From Scleromitrula shiraiana (taxonomy: Eukaryota; Ascomycota; Leotiomycetes; Helotiales; Sclerotiniaceae): 64,000 nt of DNA. Shown one piece after another: positions 1 through 11,449 of this stretch. The translations under genes were made by a program, and so were the position numbers. Numbering within the stretch: position 1 is the first letter of the stretch; each line of letters begins with the position of its first letter. A model generated the notes under the pieces. It was not told where the DNA came from and did not search any database. It saw only the letters and a list, made by a program, of their open reading frames with translations. The stretch covers positions 1,860,001-1,924,000 of the forward strand of contig JABELC010000002.1 of NCBI GenBank assembly GCA_028455995.1. Reading direction: 5' to 3'.

Positions 1-775
1 TGTCTTGATTGTAGCATATGTTACAATGCCAGAATTAGACTCTGCACCACGGATAGCCTACCAAAGTTCCTCGTTCGTCTGAGCATCAACTTGAATCCAC
101 GTCCCCTCTGCAGTCATAAGATCCATCGTGATAAGATTGTCGACTCCGAGACCGTAGAGGCTCATCATATGTCCTATTTCTCCGAGCGTGGCATGAACAT
201 AACATCATTACAATTTCCTGTTGCTACTTGAGCTCCATTCGCATCTGTAACCTGGATCACTTCAGATATGATACTACCACCTCCAAAAGCAATGGTAGAC
301 TCCCCCTGGTTGAGCTTGACTGTGTTCTGTTCTATCCTCGAAGCTTGACCGTGACATCTTTTTGACGAATGTAAAATGTTTCGACTCATCCGTATGCTCC
401 AGTCTGAGGGAGAAATATGATCCCATTATCAACGCAATATTTCACCTAGAGAAACCGTGTATTTATGCTTTTATTAGATGAAAAGTAGAGTTCTTACCGT
501 AGCAACAACATCTACCTCCATTGCAATATTAACCACCCTTCCTGGCATCGGAGCCGCAAAGTCACTCCATCTCAAGGCACCAGAATGAAAATGAAAGATA
601 GACAGACGCCTTTCTGCTAACAAAGCACCCAGACCCGAATCGATATCGATATCGATGGATTCACTCGTAGAGTCGTAGAGCGAACTTGCATATCCTAAGC
701 GTCTATCAAACCGAGCAGAGAAAGTACCCTCGCAATGCCCATGGTCTTGACTCTTGAGAACCAGTTTGAATAATA
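1..775 (-). pseudogene. FAD-linked oxidoreductase (berberine-bridge type), decayed and cut by the window edge
   Basis: The reverse strand encodes, in pieces, an FAD-binding domain of the PCMH/berberine-bridge family. An upstream exon (about 775-499) has GALRWSDFAAPMPGRVVNIA. After a probable intron comes VKYCVDNGIIFLPQTG, then IISEVIQVTDANGAQVATGN, then MSLYGLGVDNLITMDLMTAE, and finally the AIRGAESNSGIVTYATIK block that is usual near the flavin site. The pieces are in order but not in one frame. A TGA at 386-388 sits where the family usually has Trp, a frameshift is needed near 333-340, another near 185-200, and a TAG at 58-60 replaces the Trp before AIRGA. No good start codon is visible at the upstream end. 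The 3' part of the gene lies beyond base 1. Several lesions make a pseudogene much more likely than a mis-spliced gene. Confidence 0.72.
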
Positions 776-1401
776 TGGTTGATGTAATATATCACAAGTA
801 GGTTAGCACATCTAATTCCGAACAGCGGCTAATCAAATATTTTGCAATTTATCTTTTCGTTTGTTGCGTGAACATTTTATGCTGTGTTCTTATCCTGCGC
901 CGGATTTTCGAATATTGGTATTAGGAAGGTGAGTTGTAATGCGTGGTTGTGTGTTGGTGATATGTTGGAGTCCGACTGTTAGTAAAAGAGCGAAGTTTTT
1001 CTATTCTTCTATCTCTTACTTGAGTTGAAGTATTTTGAATATTCTGTGGATACTGTGGATCTATCTACATAGTCTAGAAGAAGTAAAGGATCTTCTCACT
1101 TCCTTCTCCCAAATCATACATATAAACCAAAGCAATAAGCACTGGAAAAGATAGTTAACATTGTAGATCTAAGCCACTCTCATGTTCAACAAAGTGGTGA
1201 GAGAGAGGAAGAAAGAAATAGTGCACTAACTAAGTGTAGTAATTCATTAATTATCTTTTAAAATGTTCATATCCTCTTATAAAATCCCATCCTATGATGT
1301 CAGATAGGTATTCATATACCAACAATTGCATCAGCATATATGTTGTCCTATTCTCTCCACGACCCAGAACCATTCATAAACCAACCGATCAATAAACAAG
1401 A
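776..1401. other. Intergenic spacer without a recognised gene
   Basis: This AT-rich spacer lies between the upstream end of the broken FAD oxidase and the 3' end of GGPP synthase, both on the minus strand. It should contain the GGPP synthase 3'UTR and the former oxidase promoter. I see no ORF with family resemblance, no RNA gene and no long repeat. Confidence 0.5.
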
Positions 1402-2712
1402 CTAAACAGCCATTTTATCCAAAATCTTCAAGACACCCTTCCCCTTCACTCCATTCATATTTCCATCCACCACGCCATCTTCATTCCCATTCAAATCCAA
1501 ATCCCCGATCATCCTCCTAGCCCTTTCCATCAAAGTATTCAAAACCTTCCTCGAGTACTCAAAACTTCCCGTCGATTCCATATACTTAACCGCATATTTC
1601 TTAACCTGATCATCATCCGGTTTCTGCTTCAAGATGTTGAGAAGAACAAGATTATCAGGTTGTGCTCGAATACTATGAATGATTGGGAATGAGAATTTTC
1701 CCTCCGTGAGATCTTCACAAAGTCCTTTGTTTTGTGAATATTCTGGTGATGAGAGATTTTGGTAATCATCTCGAATTTGAAATATTATACCGATTAAATT
1801 TACTAAGGGGACACAATCCCTTGGCGGCGCACAGGGGGTTAGCTTGTTTGCATTTTGTATTGGAAAGGTGGGGCTGGCGGGGTAGATAGAATGGATATGT
1901 CAGGGAAGCCAAACTCACTTTGAGGTTTTACTTTCTGCTTGCATGAGTTTGACAGCGAGTCGGAAAAGTCCTCCTGTTTTGTTACCAACCATTTCCAGAT
2001 AATCTTCTTCACTGGGGCAGGTCAAAGTATCTCTCCAAAAAAGATCCATACCCTGACCCCTATGAAGATTTAACAACTCCTCCGTGTATATCAGGATAGC
2101 TTGTGGATTATTGAGTTTTTGCAATTCTTGTAATGCGCAAAAGTATACGTAGTTTGCTGAATTGATTGTTTGCGCAGTGCCAAATATACTATGTGCGACA
2201 GGTAATCCGCGGCGCAGTAATGATGAATCTTCCACATCATCTACAAGTAGTGAAGCAGTGTGCAACATTCCCACAACCTTTGTAATGACCTCTAAGCTTT
2301 CCGGTGGTACTTCCAACCATTCATTAAATGCGGCGATCAATTGTTTCCTTATGTCTTTTCCTGGGTGTGCTTCCAGATAATCATACGGTCCAAACAATAT
2401 CTTTTCTTTCTCCGGCGCCCACGAACTCTTTCCTGTAAAAGCCATATCGTTCTTTGTATATTTCGACGGATCGGGCGCGGAACCGGTATGAATAGCTGGA
2501 TTTATCGAACTGCCCATCTGCGCCGTATGGGTACTGGTTCTCTGACTGATCCAATCCCCTTCGGGGACAGGACGTAAAACTGGTTTGGAAATTGTGTGAT
2601 TTATGCTATTCTGACCGGTCGAAGATGTCCGTGGTGGGATAGCATTAGGAGAAGTTAAGTTTCCAGACGCCATGACGAAAGGACTTCTATTTGAAGTGTT
2701 ACTCTGGAACAT
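1402..2712 (-). CDS. ggs1: Geranylgeranyl diphosphate synthase
   Basis: This is a trans-prenyltransferase that adds isopentenyl diphosphate to an allylic diphosphate to make C20 GGPP, the precursor for protein prenylation, carotenoids and diterpenes. Two exons, 2712-1919 and 1819-1402, are joined by a 99-nt intron (donor GTGAGT, acceptor CCAAG). The join restores [20 protein letters not shown], as expected in the family, and gives about 403 aa. The first aspartate-rich motif DDVED is at about residues 158-162 and the second, DDYQN, at about 282-286. [15 protein letters not shown] and the [10 protein letters not shown] helix are also typical. Residues 1-95 are a Ser/Thr/Pro-rich leader of low conservation, common in ascomycete GGPP synthases. 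No terpene cyclase or P450 sits next to it, so I infer the primary-metabolism copy rather than a cluster copy. The symbol is the usual fungal name, given by analogy. Confidence 0.93.
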
Positions 2713-4087
2713 TTATTACCTCCTCAATTGAAATGCTGAAGAATTGAAAGGATCCTGATTGTGGGGAAGAAGGCCGAGTAGTAAGGTTGCATCGAGTTTG
2801 TAAATGATATAAAATTGATTGGATGTAATTATAGTGGTTGGAAAGTTGCTTAGGTTTAGTGATAGAGGGGTAAGGTATAAATGTTATTGACTCGAAGTAT
2901 TTGCTGCAGTCAGCAAATTGTTCGAATGTGATATTTGAGTGAATTGACTAGGTAAGTTCTGTATATGATGGTATTATATTAGTTTATTAGTAGTGCAACC
3001 AACCTTTATTTATATCTATAATGCGTTCCATATCAAACGTCAAAGGTCAGACCGACTGACCGTGCAGAAATGTAAAAAAAATGCCGGCGTCCTTCAAGCT
3101 TCCATTTAATATTACCTAGGTCGGTATAGGCTTCCCGCAGATACAATATGTTGGTCTGATCGCAATTGAAACATTTGGTGATATTGATGATTTGAAAATA
3201 TTATCGCCATGTTTGAATTAATAGTATTGGAGTTGGAATAATTATAGTAGAAGAAGAGGAGGAGGAGGAGGAGGAGAAGGAAGAACGTATAGTATAGATG
3301 AAGTTAAGTTGTAGTTAAAGATTTAAAGCCCTGCTATCATCAATCGATATCATATTCTAATCACGTCAATTGATCGATTAGCTAGCCTTATGCATAATAC
3401 CAGATCTCTTTCTTCTTCTTCTTATTTTCTTCAGTAAAGGAAATTGGTTCGGGAGATTTTCAATCCATGTAGGTAATGTGCCACGCCACAGTGATCAATG
3501 CGCGCGTCTTTCTTGATTTTTTTTGATTTTTCATGCTCTCCAGAATCTCCGGACTCTCATCTACAGGGCTCTCCCCTAATAATTCCCGATTAAAAACCTC
3601 TAAACTTAACCCCGTTGCCCTGAGAACAAGCCCAAAATCGCTATATCCTAGCACGTTATACCAAAACAGCTGAATATTACATTACATTGAAAACTTTCCC
3701 ATCGTTCTTCCCTTCTTCCCTTCTTCCTTACTACTTGCTTGCTGGCTGGCTGGTCTGGTTTATGATTCTTAATCCAAACAAATAAACACTCTTTTTTTCT
3801 TTTTCTTCTCTCTATCCAGAGAATTTTCTTTTCTTATCTCTTGTATTAACAATTCTTAATCTACAAATGAATCCCTTTCTATCTTCACATTTTTGATTCT
3901 GTACCATACAATTATTTAGAAAGCTACGTGGTGTATGCGCCAACACATCTCTACAATTCATCCCATTTTATCTAAGACAACTATCACGGTCGCAACCACA
4001 ATTACAACCGTAATTACGGTTACAAAATATACTGCCTCGAAAACATACACTCGAAGTTGGGTAAACAGAACCAAAAAACACAAAAAA
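2713..4087. promoter_or_regulatory. Divergent promoter region between GGPP synthase and Cdc14
   Basis: About 1.4 kb separates the two start codons, so both promoters and 5'UTRs must lie here. It holds a purine-rich (GAG)n tract at about 3255-3277, T- and CT-rich stretches near 3405-3430 and 3790-3840 on the Cdc14 side (typical of fungal promoters), and no convincing coding sequence. Short ORFs here, such as 3460-3654 on the minus strand, have no family features. Confidence 0.5.
3255..3277. repeat. (GAG)n trinucleotide microsatellite
   Basis: An uninterrupted run of GAG/AGG triplets inside a longer purine-only tract in the divergent promoter region. Confidence 0.85.
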
Positions 4088-5002
4088 ATGGAAGCATTAC
4101 TTTCTCTCTCTTTCGACAACCTCTCATCATACGACGCATCTAAAATCCGCAAAGGACTCCGACAGGTCGAAGGACTCCTTGCTCAAATCTGCCTTTCCCA
4201 CAATCAACCTCCCAGCACCTCTGCGGCCGACAAACGACGTTCAATAGTCGAGCCAAGTAAAGAAGCAACACCACTTAAAACCCTCAGCGAACTACCCAAC
4301 GATGCGGCATTTCGCGAATTCTTTCGTCTTCAAGAAGGTTTTGAGTGGAATGTAGCCATGCGATTGGTGACTTGTTTGGATCGACTTATGGGAAAAAGTA
4401 ATGATGGGCAAAGTGATTTGTTGATTATTCAAACATTGGATTTGATACAGGGAATTTTGTTGTTACATCCACCTAGTAGGAGTTTGTTCTCTAGGGAATT
4501 GTATATGAATGTGAGTTATCAACTTCTCAACTCGTTGGCTAAGAACATAATAAAGCTAATCTATCCATAGCATCTCCTCGATCTCCTCGAACCTGTGAAT
4601 TGTCCTGCCATTCAATCCGCTACCCTTTTAACTCTTGTATGTGCTCTAATCGACACACCCAAAAACACACGGACATTTGAAACATTAGACGGTCTCCTAA
4701 CCATAACATCTATCTTCAAATCGCGTGAAACGAGTCGAGAAGTGAAGCTTAAACTAGTGGAATTTCTCTATTTCTATCTAATGCCCGAAACACCGACCAA
4801 TATGGCTCCCCCAGCTTCGAAATTGGCGGGTGCGTTTAATGCACGGGGGGATAGTTCAAGAAGTAGAGCTGATAGTACTAGTGAGCATACTAAGACTACG
4901 GAGGAGAAACAGGCATTGTTGGGGAAGTATTTACATAGTGTTGAAGAACTGGTTGCGGATTTGAGAGAGAGCCACCCTTTTGGGGAGAGGTTGGAAACTT
5001 GA
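4088..5002 (+). CDS. cdc14: Septation initiation network scaffold Cdc14 (fission-yeast type)
   Basis: The product matches the fungal Cdc14 family of the septation initiation network, the partner of the Sid1 kinase that acts at the spindle pole body before septum formation. It is unrelated to the budding-yeast Cdc14 phosphatase. Exons are 4088-4510 and 4571-5002, with a 60-nt intron (GTGAGT..CCATAG), giving about 284 aa. The join gives LYMN-HLLDLLEPVNCPAIQS. Recognisable blocks are KIRKGLRQVEGLLAQICLS at the N-terminus, FFRLQEGFEWNVAMRLVTCL, and EVKLKLVEFLYFYLMPE. The C-terminus has a polar linker and then KQALLGKYLHSVEELVADLR. I chose the ATG at 4088 because the family starts with MEALLSLSF-like sequence; the longer in-frame ORF from 3935 adds only Thr/Val-rich leader. 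It is convergent with the next gene. Confidence 0.88.
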
Positions 5003-5514
5003 TACTTGGTTATGGGGCTTGCATTGATATTGATGGATATATGAGAGGAGATCTAAGAGAGCATGAAGTGAAGGAGAGCGGATTATTACTAATCTGTAAT
5101 ATTGGATGTTGATGGTTGGATGAATGGACGGATGAATAAATGGATATTTTCATTTATACGGTATGGGCAGGCTCACGTTATGGCTATTCATGCATTAATG
5201 GAGTTTCTGATTGATTGAGAAATGATATTGGGGCGTTAGTAAGATATCTTGGATTTGTCTTTTTTTAATCAGGGGAAACGAATTTGTTCTCGGTTAGATT
5301 GCGGAATGTAAACAACGAAGAGGGGAAGCCGTGGTTTCCATATAGATAGTTTCTTTTATTCTGTATGTTCATAATGTATTATATCATATCGTCGATAAAT
5401 TTAAATCCAAATAAAATTAAATCCAATCAATGCACAGGAATGGATGAAAACATCTCTAAATCCCCCCCCCTCCTCTCCCAAATGATAAAATCTATCGTTC
5501 CGCCACTCACTCAC
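5003..5514. other. Convergent 3' spacer
   Basis: This 0.5-kb spacer between two converging genes should hold both 3'UTRs. It contains T-rich and AATAAA-like sequence around 5408-5414 and a run of nine C at about 5461-5470. I see no gene. Confidence 0.45.
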
Positions 5515-6967
5515 TCACTCCAACTCAACAACCCCCCTAACCCCCCTTGTCTTCAACTCCTCCTCCACCCCCCACCACGGACTCGTAGCATTCGACGCCA
5601 ACCCCGGTCCTATCTCCACCGCCCCCACAATATCGTTAGGACTCTGCGGCGTAGCCGGAACCCCTCTATTGGGTCCCATACCGGGTGTTGTCGTTGCACT
5701 AGAATCGTATGCGTAGGGACCATGAGACTGTGCTTTATCTTGTGCATTCATTTGTGTTCGATGTTGAGTAAAATAATCCGATTCTTGACTCGTCATGTTG
5801 GAGGAGGGTCTTTTCGTAGCGTGCGAACCACCTTGTGAGTAGGCAATTTCAGGATTGGAGATGTGGTTTTCGGAAAGATTTCTTCGTCGCTGGCGTCTCC
5901 AAATGCAGAGGAGAAATCCTAGAATTGAGAGTGTGAATATAGAAACACCGATTCCGATTCCGGCTTTTGCTCCTGTGGATAATGCCCCTCCATGTGACGA
6001 TGAATCTGAGGAAGAAGAAGAGGAGGAGGAGGAGGTAGCTACACCACCTCTCGTCTCTGAAGAGTCACCCCCCGTACTACTAGCAGCGCAATACCTCTCG
6101 CCACCAACAACCACACAGCTAAATCCCTCGCCACAACATCCGCCCCCCTCGGAACTAGCACATGCTATATCGCCCGTCGAACATCCGCTAGCAGCGGTGT
6201 TTGCAAGTGGAGTTGTGCTACTGCTCGGTGCGATGGTTACGGCGCATCCGCCCGAGACACAGGACGCGGTGTAGGCACAGCAGCCGCCGCCGAGGGAAGA
6301 GGGACATTGGTATTGGGAGGTGGAGGGGCAGGCCCGGGGGCAGCAGGTTGTGGTTGTAGCGATGGTGGAGGAGACGGTTATGGTTGTGTTGCAGACTGGG
6401 GGTTGGGATTGGGGATGTTAGTGGTTTTGTTCGTTATATATACATGTGGGTGAGAGATATTCTCAATTGTATTTTTATATTCGTAGGCTACACAACACAA
6501 GATGAAACACGCAAATGACAATTGCGCTCGGTGGGAAAGGATATAATCAGAAACCATGCTCACGGTAGGAGGAGCTGGAACAGGGGGAATCGCAATCACT
6601 GCCGATCTGGCAGCATTGGGCCGAAAAATCGGGAGACAGTATACAGTATTGTGTATTGAGACAGCAGACGGTGGCGTTTATGTCCTGACCTAATTTTGCG
6701 GAAACATACCGTTAATTGATTTGTTTGCGATTTGGGACCGAAAGGATTGTATAATATGTATAACATACACGAATGAGAATTGCTTTCGCAAACACCACTA
6801 TCTCGTCCTCGTAATAGAGGATGTCTAAGCCCAGCATAATATCGAGGACTCAATGAATTTTCCATCCCGAATTCCTCTCCATATTGTTGTGCGCGTACTT
6901 CTTCGCATAATGATTGTAGCCAGAAGAAAAGGATCCCGAGGATCAATCGAAGATTCGATATCATCAT
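5515..6967 (-). CDS. Secreted cysteine-rich single-pass membrane protein, function unknown
   Basis: Three exons, 6967-6769, 6689-6564 and 6395-5515, are phase-consistent and give about 401 aa. Residues 1-26 are a signal peptide (ISNLRLILGILFFWLQSL core, likely cut before AQQ). The ectodomain has several CC-containing repeats: NATVCCLNTQYC, AQCCQIGSDC, TTTTCCPRAC, GGGCCAYTASC and GGGCCGEGFSC, separated by Ser/Thr-rich linkers that are probably glycosylated. A poly-Ser stalk precedes one transmembrane helix (about 253-274, GIGIGVSIFTLSILGFLLCI) and a basic stop-transfer RRQRRR. The cytoplasmic tail of about 120 residues is polar. I recognise the architecture from ascomycete hypothetical proteins but no experimentally named family. 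A cell-wall or surface sensor role is inference. The protein ends at GVVELE just inside the convergent spacer. Confidence 0.75.
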
Positions 6968-9420
6968 CTTAGTCCGGATCGATCAATCATTCAGTCAACC
7001 AAATTACCATATCAAACTTGATATTCGTACGATCGATCTACGCAATTTCACAATATTCCGTCGCATCCATGTTGTTATAATAGAGAAACTAAGAGAGATT
7101 CAAAGCGCAGTAATCGGTAATAGGGTAAAATGCAGGAAAATCGCAGCACCACACATGCAAACGCAAGAGGGAAAAAAACGAAGAAAGAAAAAGAGATGCA
7201 TGTATGCAATATAGAAGCTCGGTCCCGATGTCCCTATCAAAAGCTGAGGTCAGCTGTAAGCCATTTCCCGGCGGGGAAGATGATTGGCGCTGTGGAAGAA
7301 CACATGCTGCAGCTTGGGGATCGTAGCTGGGGTTGAAGGGTCTAGGGCGGGGGAATCAGTAGGCCATCTGAGGCTCAAACTGTTGTGGTGGGTTGGGATT
7401 CGTGGGTATCATTATCTTCGTTTCGGAACTTTGATGCCATTGTTTCTCCTTTCTGCTATTTCCCCCCCTCTGGTTGATGCTTTAGGCATGTCGTAAACCT
7501 CTGCATGAACCAATTGTACGAAAAATTGGGAGAATAATCATAACTATCATGCTCATTCGCAGATTTCTTCGGCTTCTTATCGACATTGCCATCCATATAC
7601 CTACGCGAGGCTCACGATGTAACCCCTTCAAATTTTCATTAAATTGCGATGTCAAGATCGAGAGATTTGATTGTCGTTGAGTTTAGCAGGTCTGGTCGCT
7701 ATATCTTTTATCTAACTGACACCCCACCTAGCTTTAACGTCGATCTAACACCCCACTAAAACCTAGATCTCTACCCCAAACTCGAGTTAATTAATTTTTG
7801 AATGCTTATCCTGTGCATATATATTCAAACGGGTCTTAAACAGATCAATTTGAAATATCTATCCAAAATCCAAATATTCACATACAAGTGAGATTAAACA
7901 GTATTTAAATATCTAAATAAGATTTTAATACTATAATACGGATTAGACATATATAATTGATTAAACGTGAATCGAATGACCATTCAGAATCTTAACAGCT
8001 CGAGTCCTTCACACTCGTATCGAATTTTGTGTTACATGACACCTAATGCCAATTGGGAAGGGCTTGACTTGGGAGACGCTTCCTTTGTATTTCATCACTA
8101 CTGTTATGACATATCTATGAATACAATTATGCTGCTCATAAACTTTCCAGATCAACGAGTACGTAAAAACTGATCTTCGAGGATTTGAGCCGCTGTGCTG
8201 TGACTTTAACATGTGGGATTGTAGTTTGTGCTAATTGAATGTGTTATAGATCCCCAAAAGAAGCTTTTTCGTCACTTTCGTGAATAATACAAGTGCTTAT
8301 GGTCTTAAATATACAGATCGTGAATGCATTTATACTATAACCTCTGGAGGATCCCCATTAACCAACTATTTGGCCATAATCTCGGTATAAGGCTGGTGTT
8401 AGATTCTCAAAGAAATGGATATCCTCTGTTCATGGGACTGATGAGTTAATTTAGGCCTTGATAGTCTCCCGTTTGAGTTCTTAGTTGGTCGCATAAATGG
8501 CAGTATAGTTTGGCATTGAATGGATTGAAGTCTACCTTAGCTTTTAATTTGATAGTATAGTAAGTGCTAATTTAGATCAGTTGAGATCGACTTAGGGACT
8601 CAAAATGATTATAATCAAGTTTATTTCATCAAGATGGCTCATGCGTCTGGTGGGGCTTCTAATCTCCAAAAGTATTGTCAAGTGTACTTACATATAACGG
8701 AGAACGTACACCTCGCTTAAGCATCGCTAGAATTAGATTACGCTCAAATAGAGATTTGTAGCATGATATCACAAAGAAGTGATCTATTATATTATGGTTC
8801 ATTAGAATGTTAAGTTGAATGCCTTGAGCACATCCTAAGTCGCTAACTTTGCATTTATAGGCACGATATCAGATTCCGAGTCAAAGGTTAGTGTAAACCG
8901 AGTATACGCAGACTTCTTAAAAGGTAGGTATGTAGAGATTTTACACAACTATGGGTTATGGGTGCAATGGTTGCGAGTTGTTTCGTGTCTAGACATTGAC
9001 CAAAACTCATGTATGGAATCATAGATCTAGAGAATTTATGGAAGTTAATGAATAGATGAATTTCAACGCGGTGTCGAAGTTTCCAAATCCTTCTTCCGAG
9101 TTAGATTTCTTCAAACTAGCATACTGATTAATTGCGTTGGCACAATCCATATTGACAACGACCTCAAATTCATGGAGCACACAATTAATTGTCATGCGAA
9201 AGGAGCTGCCCCGAAGAGCACGCACTAGGCTCCGTCCATTTTGCGCCGGTCTCCACTCCTGACAACACTGTTCAGTATACAACTAGTTTGTCTGTTAAAT
9301 GGTTTGTTGTATGTTCTAGGCAATATATACATATCTACAATTGAGTTGTCTTGTTGTTTCTTCGCTGCTCACATCATCGAAGCATAATATATAGGTTTTT
9401 TTTTGCTAATATTGTATAGT
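6968..9420. other. 2.4-kb gene-poor AT-rich region
   Basis: Short ORFs on both strands (for example 7130-7336, 7967-8173, 8009-8212 and 9019-9282) show no domain, signal peptide or splice logic that I can defend. Bases 7700-8000 and 8500-8900 are especially AT-rich. The part next to 6967 should be the promoter of the cysteine-rich membrane protein, and the part next to 9421 the 3'UTR of the orphan gene. Confidence 0.45.
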
Positions 9421-11013
9421 TTATATTTTTACTCGTTTCGATCTATTGCTATCAATTTCCAAACCTTTTCGAGAACTGAGCTTGTTCTTCTCTCCACTAA
9501 TACCAGTACCCGGCTTGGTAAATTCCATTAATACATGTGCAACACAAACACTTTTCTGAACGTTATACCCGTCTTTGTTATATCCAGGGTGTAGAGCAAC
9601 TGTACGAGCAGTATCACCTAGCTTCATAAAATCATTCACTAACAATAGACTCATCTCGGCGCCATAGTGAAGTTCATTAGCCCATTTAATCAGCTTGGCT
9701 ATGTCTGAGATGAGCCACGAATTTTTCTCCTCCCATAACATGGGAGTATTATCGGAATCGAATGGATCATAGAAAAATAGCGCAGAGCACCAGGGTATAG
9801 TAGCATCAAATACGCTAGTATTAGATGTACGAACACAATTACCTAGAATTGACAACTTGGTAATCAAACGTTTGTGTTCGTACACATTTGAGTTAATCCG
9901 CATTGCTGATTGTATCCACCCTACAAACTTCGACTCAAGTATCTTTGAAACCTCTAAATCATGGTTGATTTGCTGACTTAGTTCTCGAGAATTCAGATTA
10001 GCGAGACGTTCCTCATCCGAATCCATTTCAAAGCCCGTTTCGATATATCTCAAGTCCTCTTCGATATCGTCTAAGTTCGCTTCGCCATCTAACGACTCTT
10101 CGATGCTAGGTGAGAAAATGCCATGCAGCACCGGTGTAATGTTCGGGCTAACTGGAGAACGAGTTGGTGTTTCTGTAATCGCCGCTTCGATAGTATTGAT
10201 TGATGTCGGCGCCCTTTCGAGAATTGTTGGTGGTGACCGAGGAACCTGCACTTCCGGAGATGGCTCAGTATACGGTGGCGGTAACTGAGGAGCTTGCACT
10301 TCCGGAGATGGCTGAGTATATGGTGGTGGTAGTGGGTGTTGTTGCTTTTCATATACGAATCTACTCCATTCCACCAACATAGCCCCTTGTTGAATGTACA
10401 TCTCATTTATATCGATTTTGCGTGTATCGGTAGCAGTACAAGTGTTGCTTAAGTGCGTGCGAAGTTTTTCCAGGCCCACCTCCGCGTAAGTGCTTGGCCT
10501 GATGTATACATTGAAGCTCGTTGTATTAGATAGAGATTCAAGGCTACGAATCAACTTGTTTGTAGTCGTAGTGCTGGGCCTAATAATCGAAGCAGTTTTT
10601 TTCTTCGTGACGACAAATCCCTTCGCAGTTAGATTGAATTGTATTAGGAAGACATGTTCTGATTCGCTTAAACCAGCTTCGTGAATGGCAGAAGCGTCGT
10701 GAGATAAATCATCAATACCCGATATTGGAAGAGGCGTAGAGGCACTTGCGAAGTCGGCATCTGGAGGAACAACCAACAACATCTCCATTTGTTGTTTCTT
10801 TCCAGCAAGCTTGATAGACACCGTAAGAGAAAAGTGAATATGAATACGTCCTTCCGCATCACAGCGTGCAGACATAACAAATTTTGGATTCTGCTTGTTA
10901 TCATACAAGCAAGAACCTAGTGTGAAAGTTGTACCTGATCGATCTACCCATTTTACAAACACTCTCTCGTCAAGGAGTTTTTCTAGCTGAAGTTTCTCAA
11001 TCGGAACCGCCAT
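9421..11013 (-). CDS. Intronless orphan protein, 530 aa, function unknown
   Basis: A single open frame of 530 codons with no intron, which is unusual in this window. The N-terminal part (1-215) looks like a folded alpha/beta domain (ERVFVKWVDRSGTTFTLGSC; RIHIHFSLTVSIKLAGKKQQ). Residues about 225-275 are a proline-rich linker with a tandem repeat of the type LPPPYTxPSPEVQ, two full copies plus a partial one. An acidic stretch follows (EANLDDIEEDLRYIETGFEMDSDEE), then a second globular region (about 350-500) with SKILESKFVGWIQSAMRI and ALFFYDPF, and a basic tail ending SKRVKI that could be a nuclear signal. No transmembrane segment or signal peptide is seen. I do not recognise a family. It could be a lineage-specific protein. 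Its coding status rests on length, composition and the ordered domain layout. Confidence 0.68.
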   Translation of the reverse strand: MAVPIEKLQLEKLLDERVFVKWVDRSGTTFTLGSCLYDNKQNPKFVMSARCDAEGRIHIHFSLTVSIKLAGKKQQMEMLLVVPPDADFASASTPLPISGIDDLSHDASAIHEAGLSESEHVFLIQFNLTAKGFVVTKKKTASIIRPSTTTTNKLIRSLESLSNTTSFNVYIRPSTYAEVGLEKLRTHLSNTCTATDTRKIDINEMYIQQGAMLVEWSRFVYEKQQHPLPPPYTQPSPEVQAPQLPPPYTEPSPEVQVPRSPPTILERAPTSINTIEAAITETPTRSPVSPNITPVLHGIFSPSIEESLDGEANLDDIEEDLRYIETGFEMDSDEERLANLNSRELSQQINHDLEVSKILESKFVGWIQSAMRINSNVYEHKRLITKLSILGNCVRTSNTSVFDATIPWCSALFFYDPFDSDNTPMLWEEKNSWLISDIAKLIKWANELHYGAEMSLLLVNDFMKLGDTARTVALHPGYNKDGYNVQKSVCVAHVLMEFTKPGTGISGEKNKLSSRKGLEIDSNRSKRVKI

Positions 11014-11199
11014 GAATTAACCCTATAATTGAAATTAGCGATAAAACATAGTCAAAGAATGATTGCATTAAAAATGCTAGCCCACACATAAAGTGTGATT
11101 CCCAACCCACCCAGGCTATAGAGCAGCCTTGACTCTTCGGACAAAATGAGGCGTAGAAGTGATCAATAAAAGCTACTGTATGAATTGTGTTGGAGTTAT

Positions 11200-11400
11200 T
11201 CTAAACAGTGGGTGCTGAAGAACATAACCACCGCCAGGGTTGTTCTAAGCGGCAGGTACTGAAGGACGTAACCACCGTCAGGGTTGTTCTAAACAGCACA
11301 GTAGGTACTGAAGGACATAACCACCGCCAGGGTTGTTCTAAACAGTAGACGCCGAAGGACGTAACCACCGCCAGGGTTGTTCTAAATAGCAGATACTGTA
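11200..11400. repeat. 44-bp minisatellite, about four copies
   Basis: Copies begin with CTAAACAG or CTAAGCGG, continue with a GGTACTGAAGG-like segment, then a conserved AACCACCGCCAGGGTTGTT. Copies differ at scattered positions. The third has a short insertion of about 5 bp in its first half. The unit length is not a multiple of 3. Confidence 0.85.
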
Positions 11401-11449
11401 AAATACAACTCTTGTTCACAACACAACTTAGGAGCGATTTTGTTGGAAA

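Noticed and set aside
3460..3654. 64-codon minus-strand ORF in the GGPP synthase/Cdc14 promoter region
   Set aside because: Short, unsupported and inside the divergent promoter.
9019..9282. 87-codon minus-strand ORF downstream of the orphan gene
   Set aside because: No domain, no splice partner and unremarkable composition.
11200..11400. CRISPR-like array
   Set aside because: Copies are directly adjacent with no unique spacers, and the host looks eukaryotic. It is a minisatellite.
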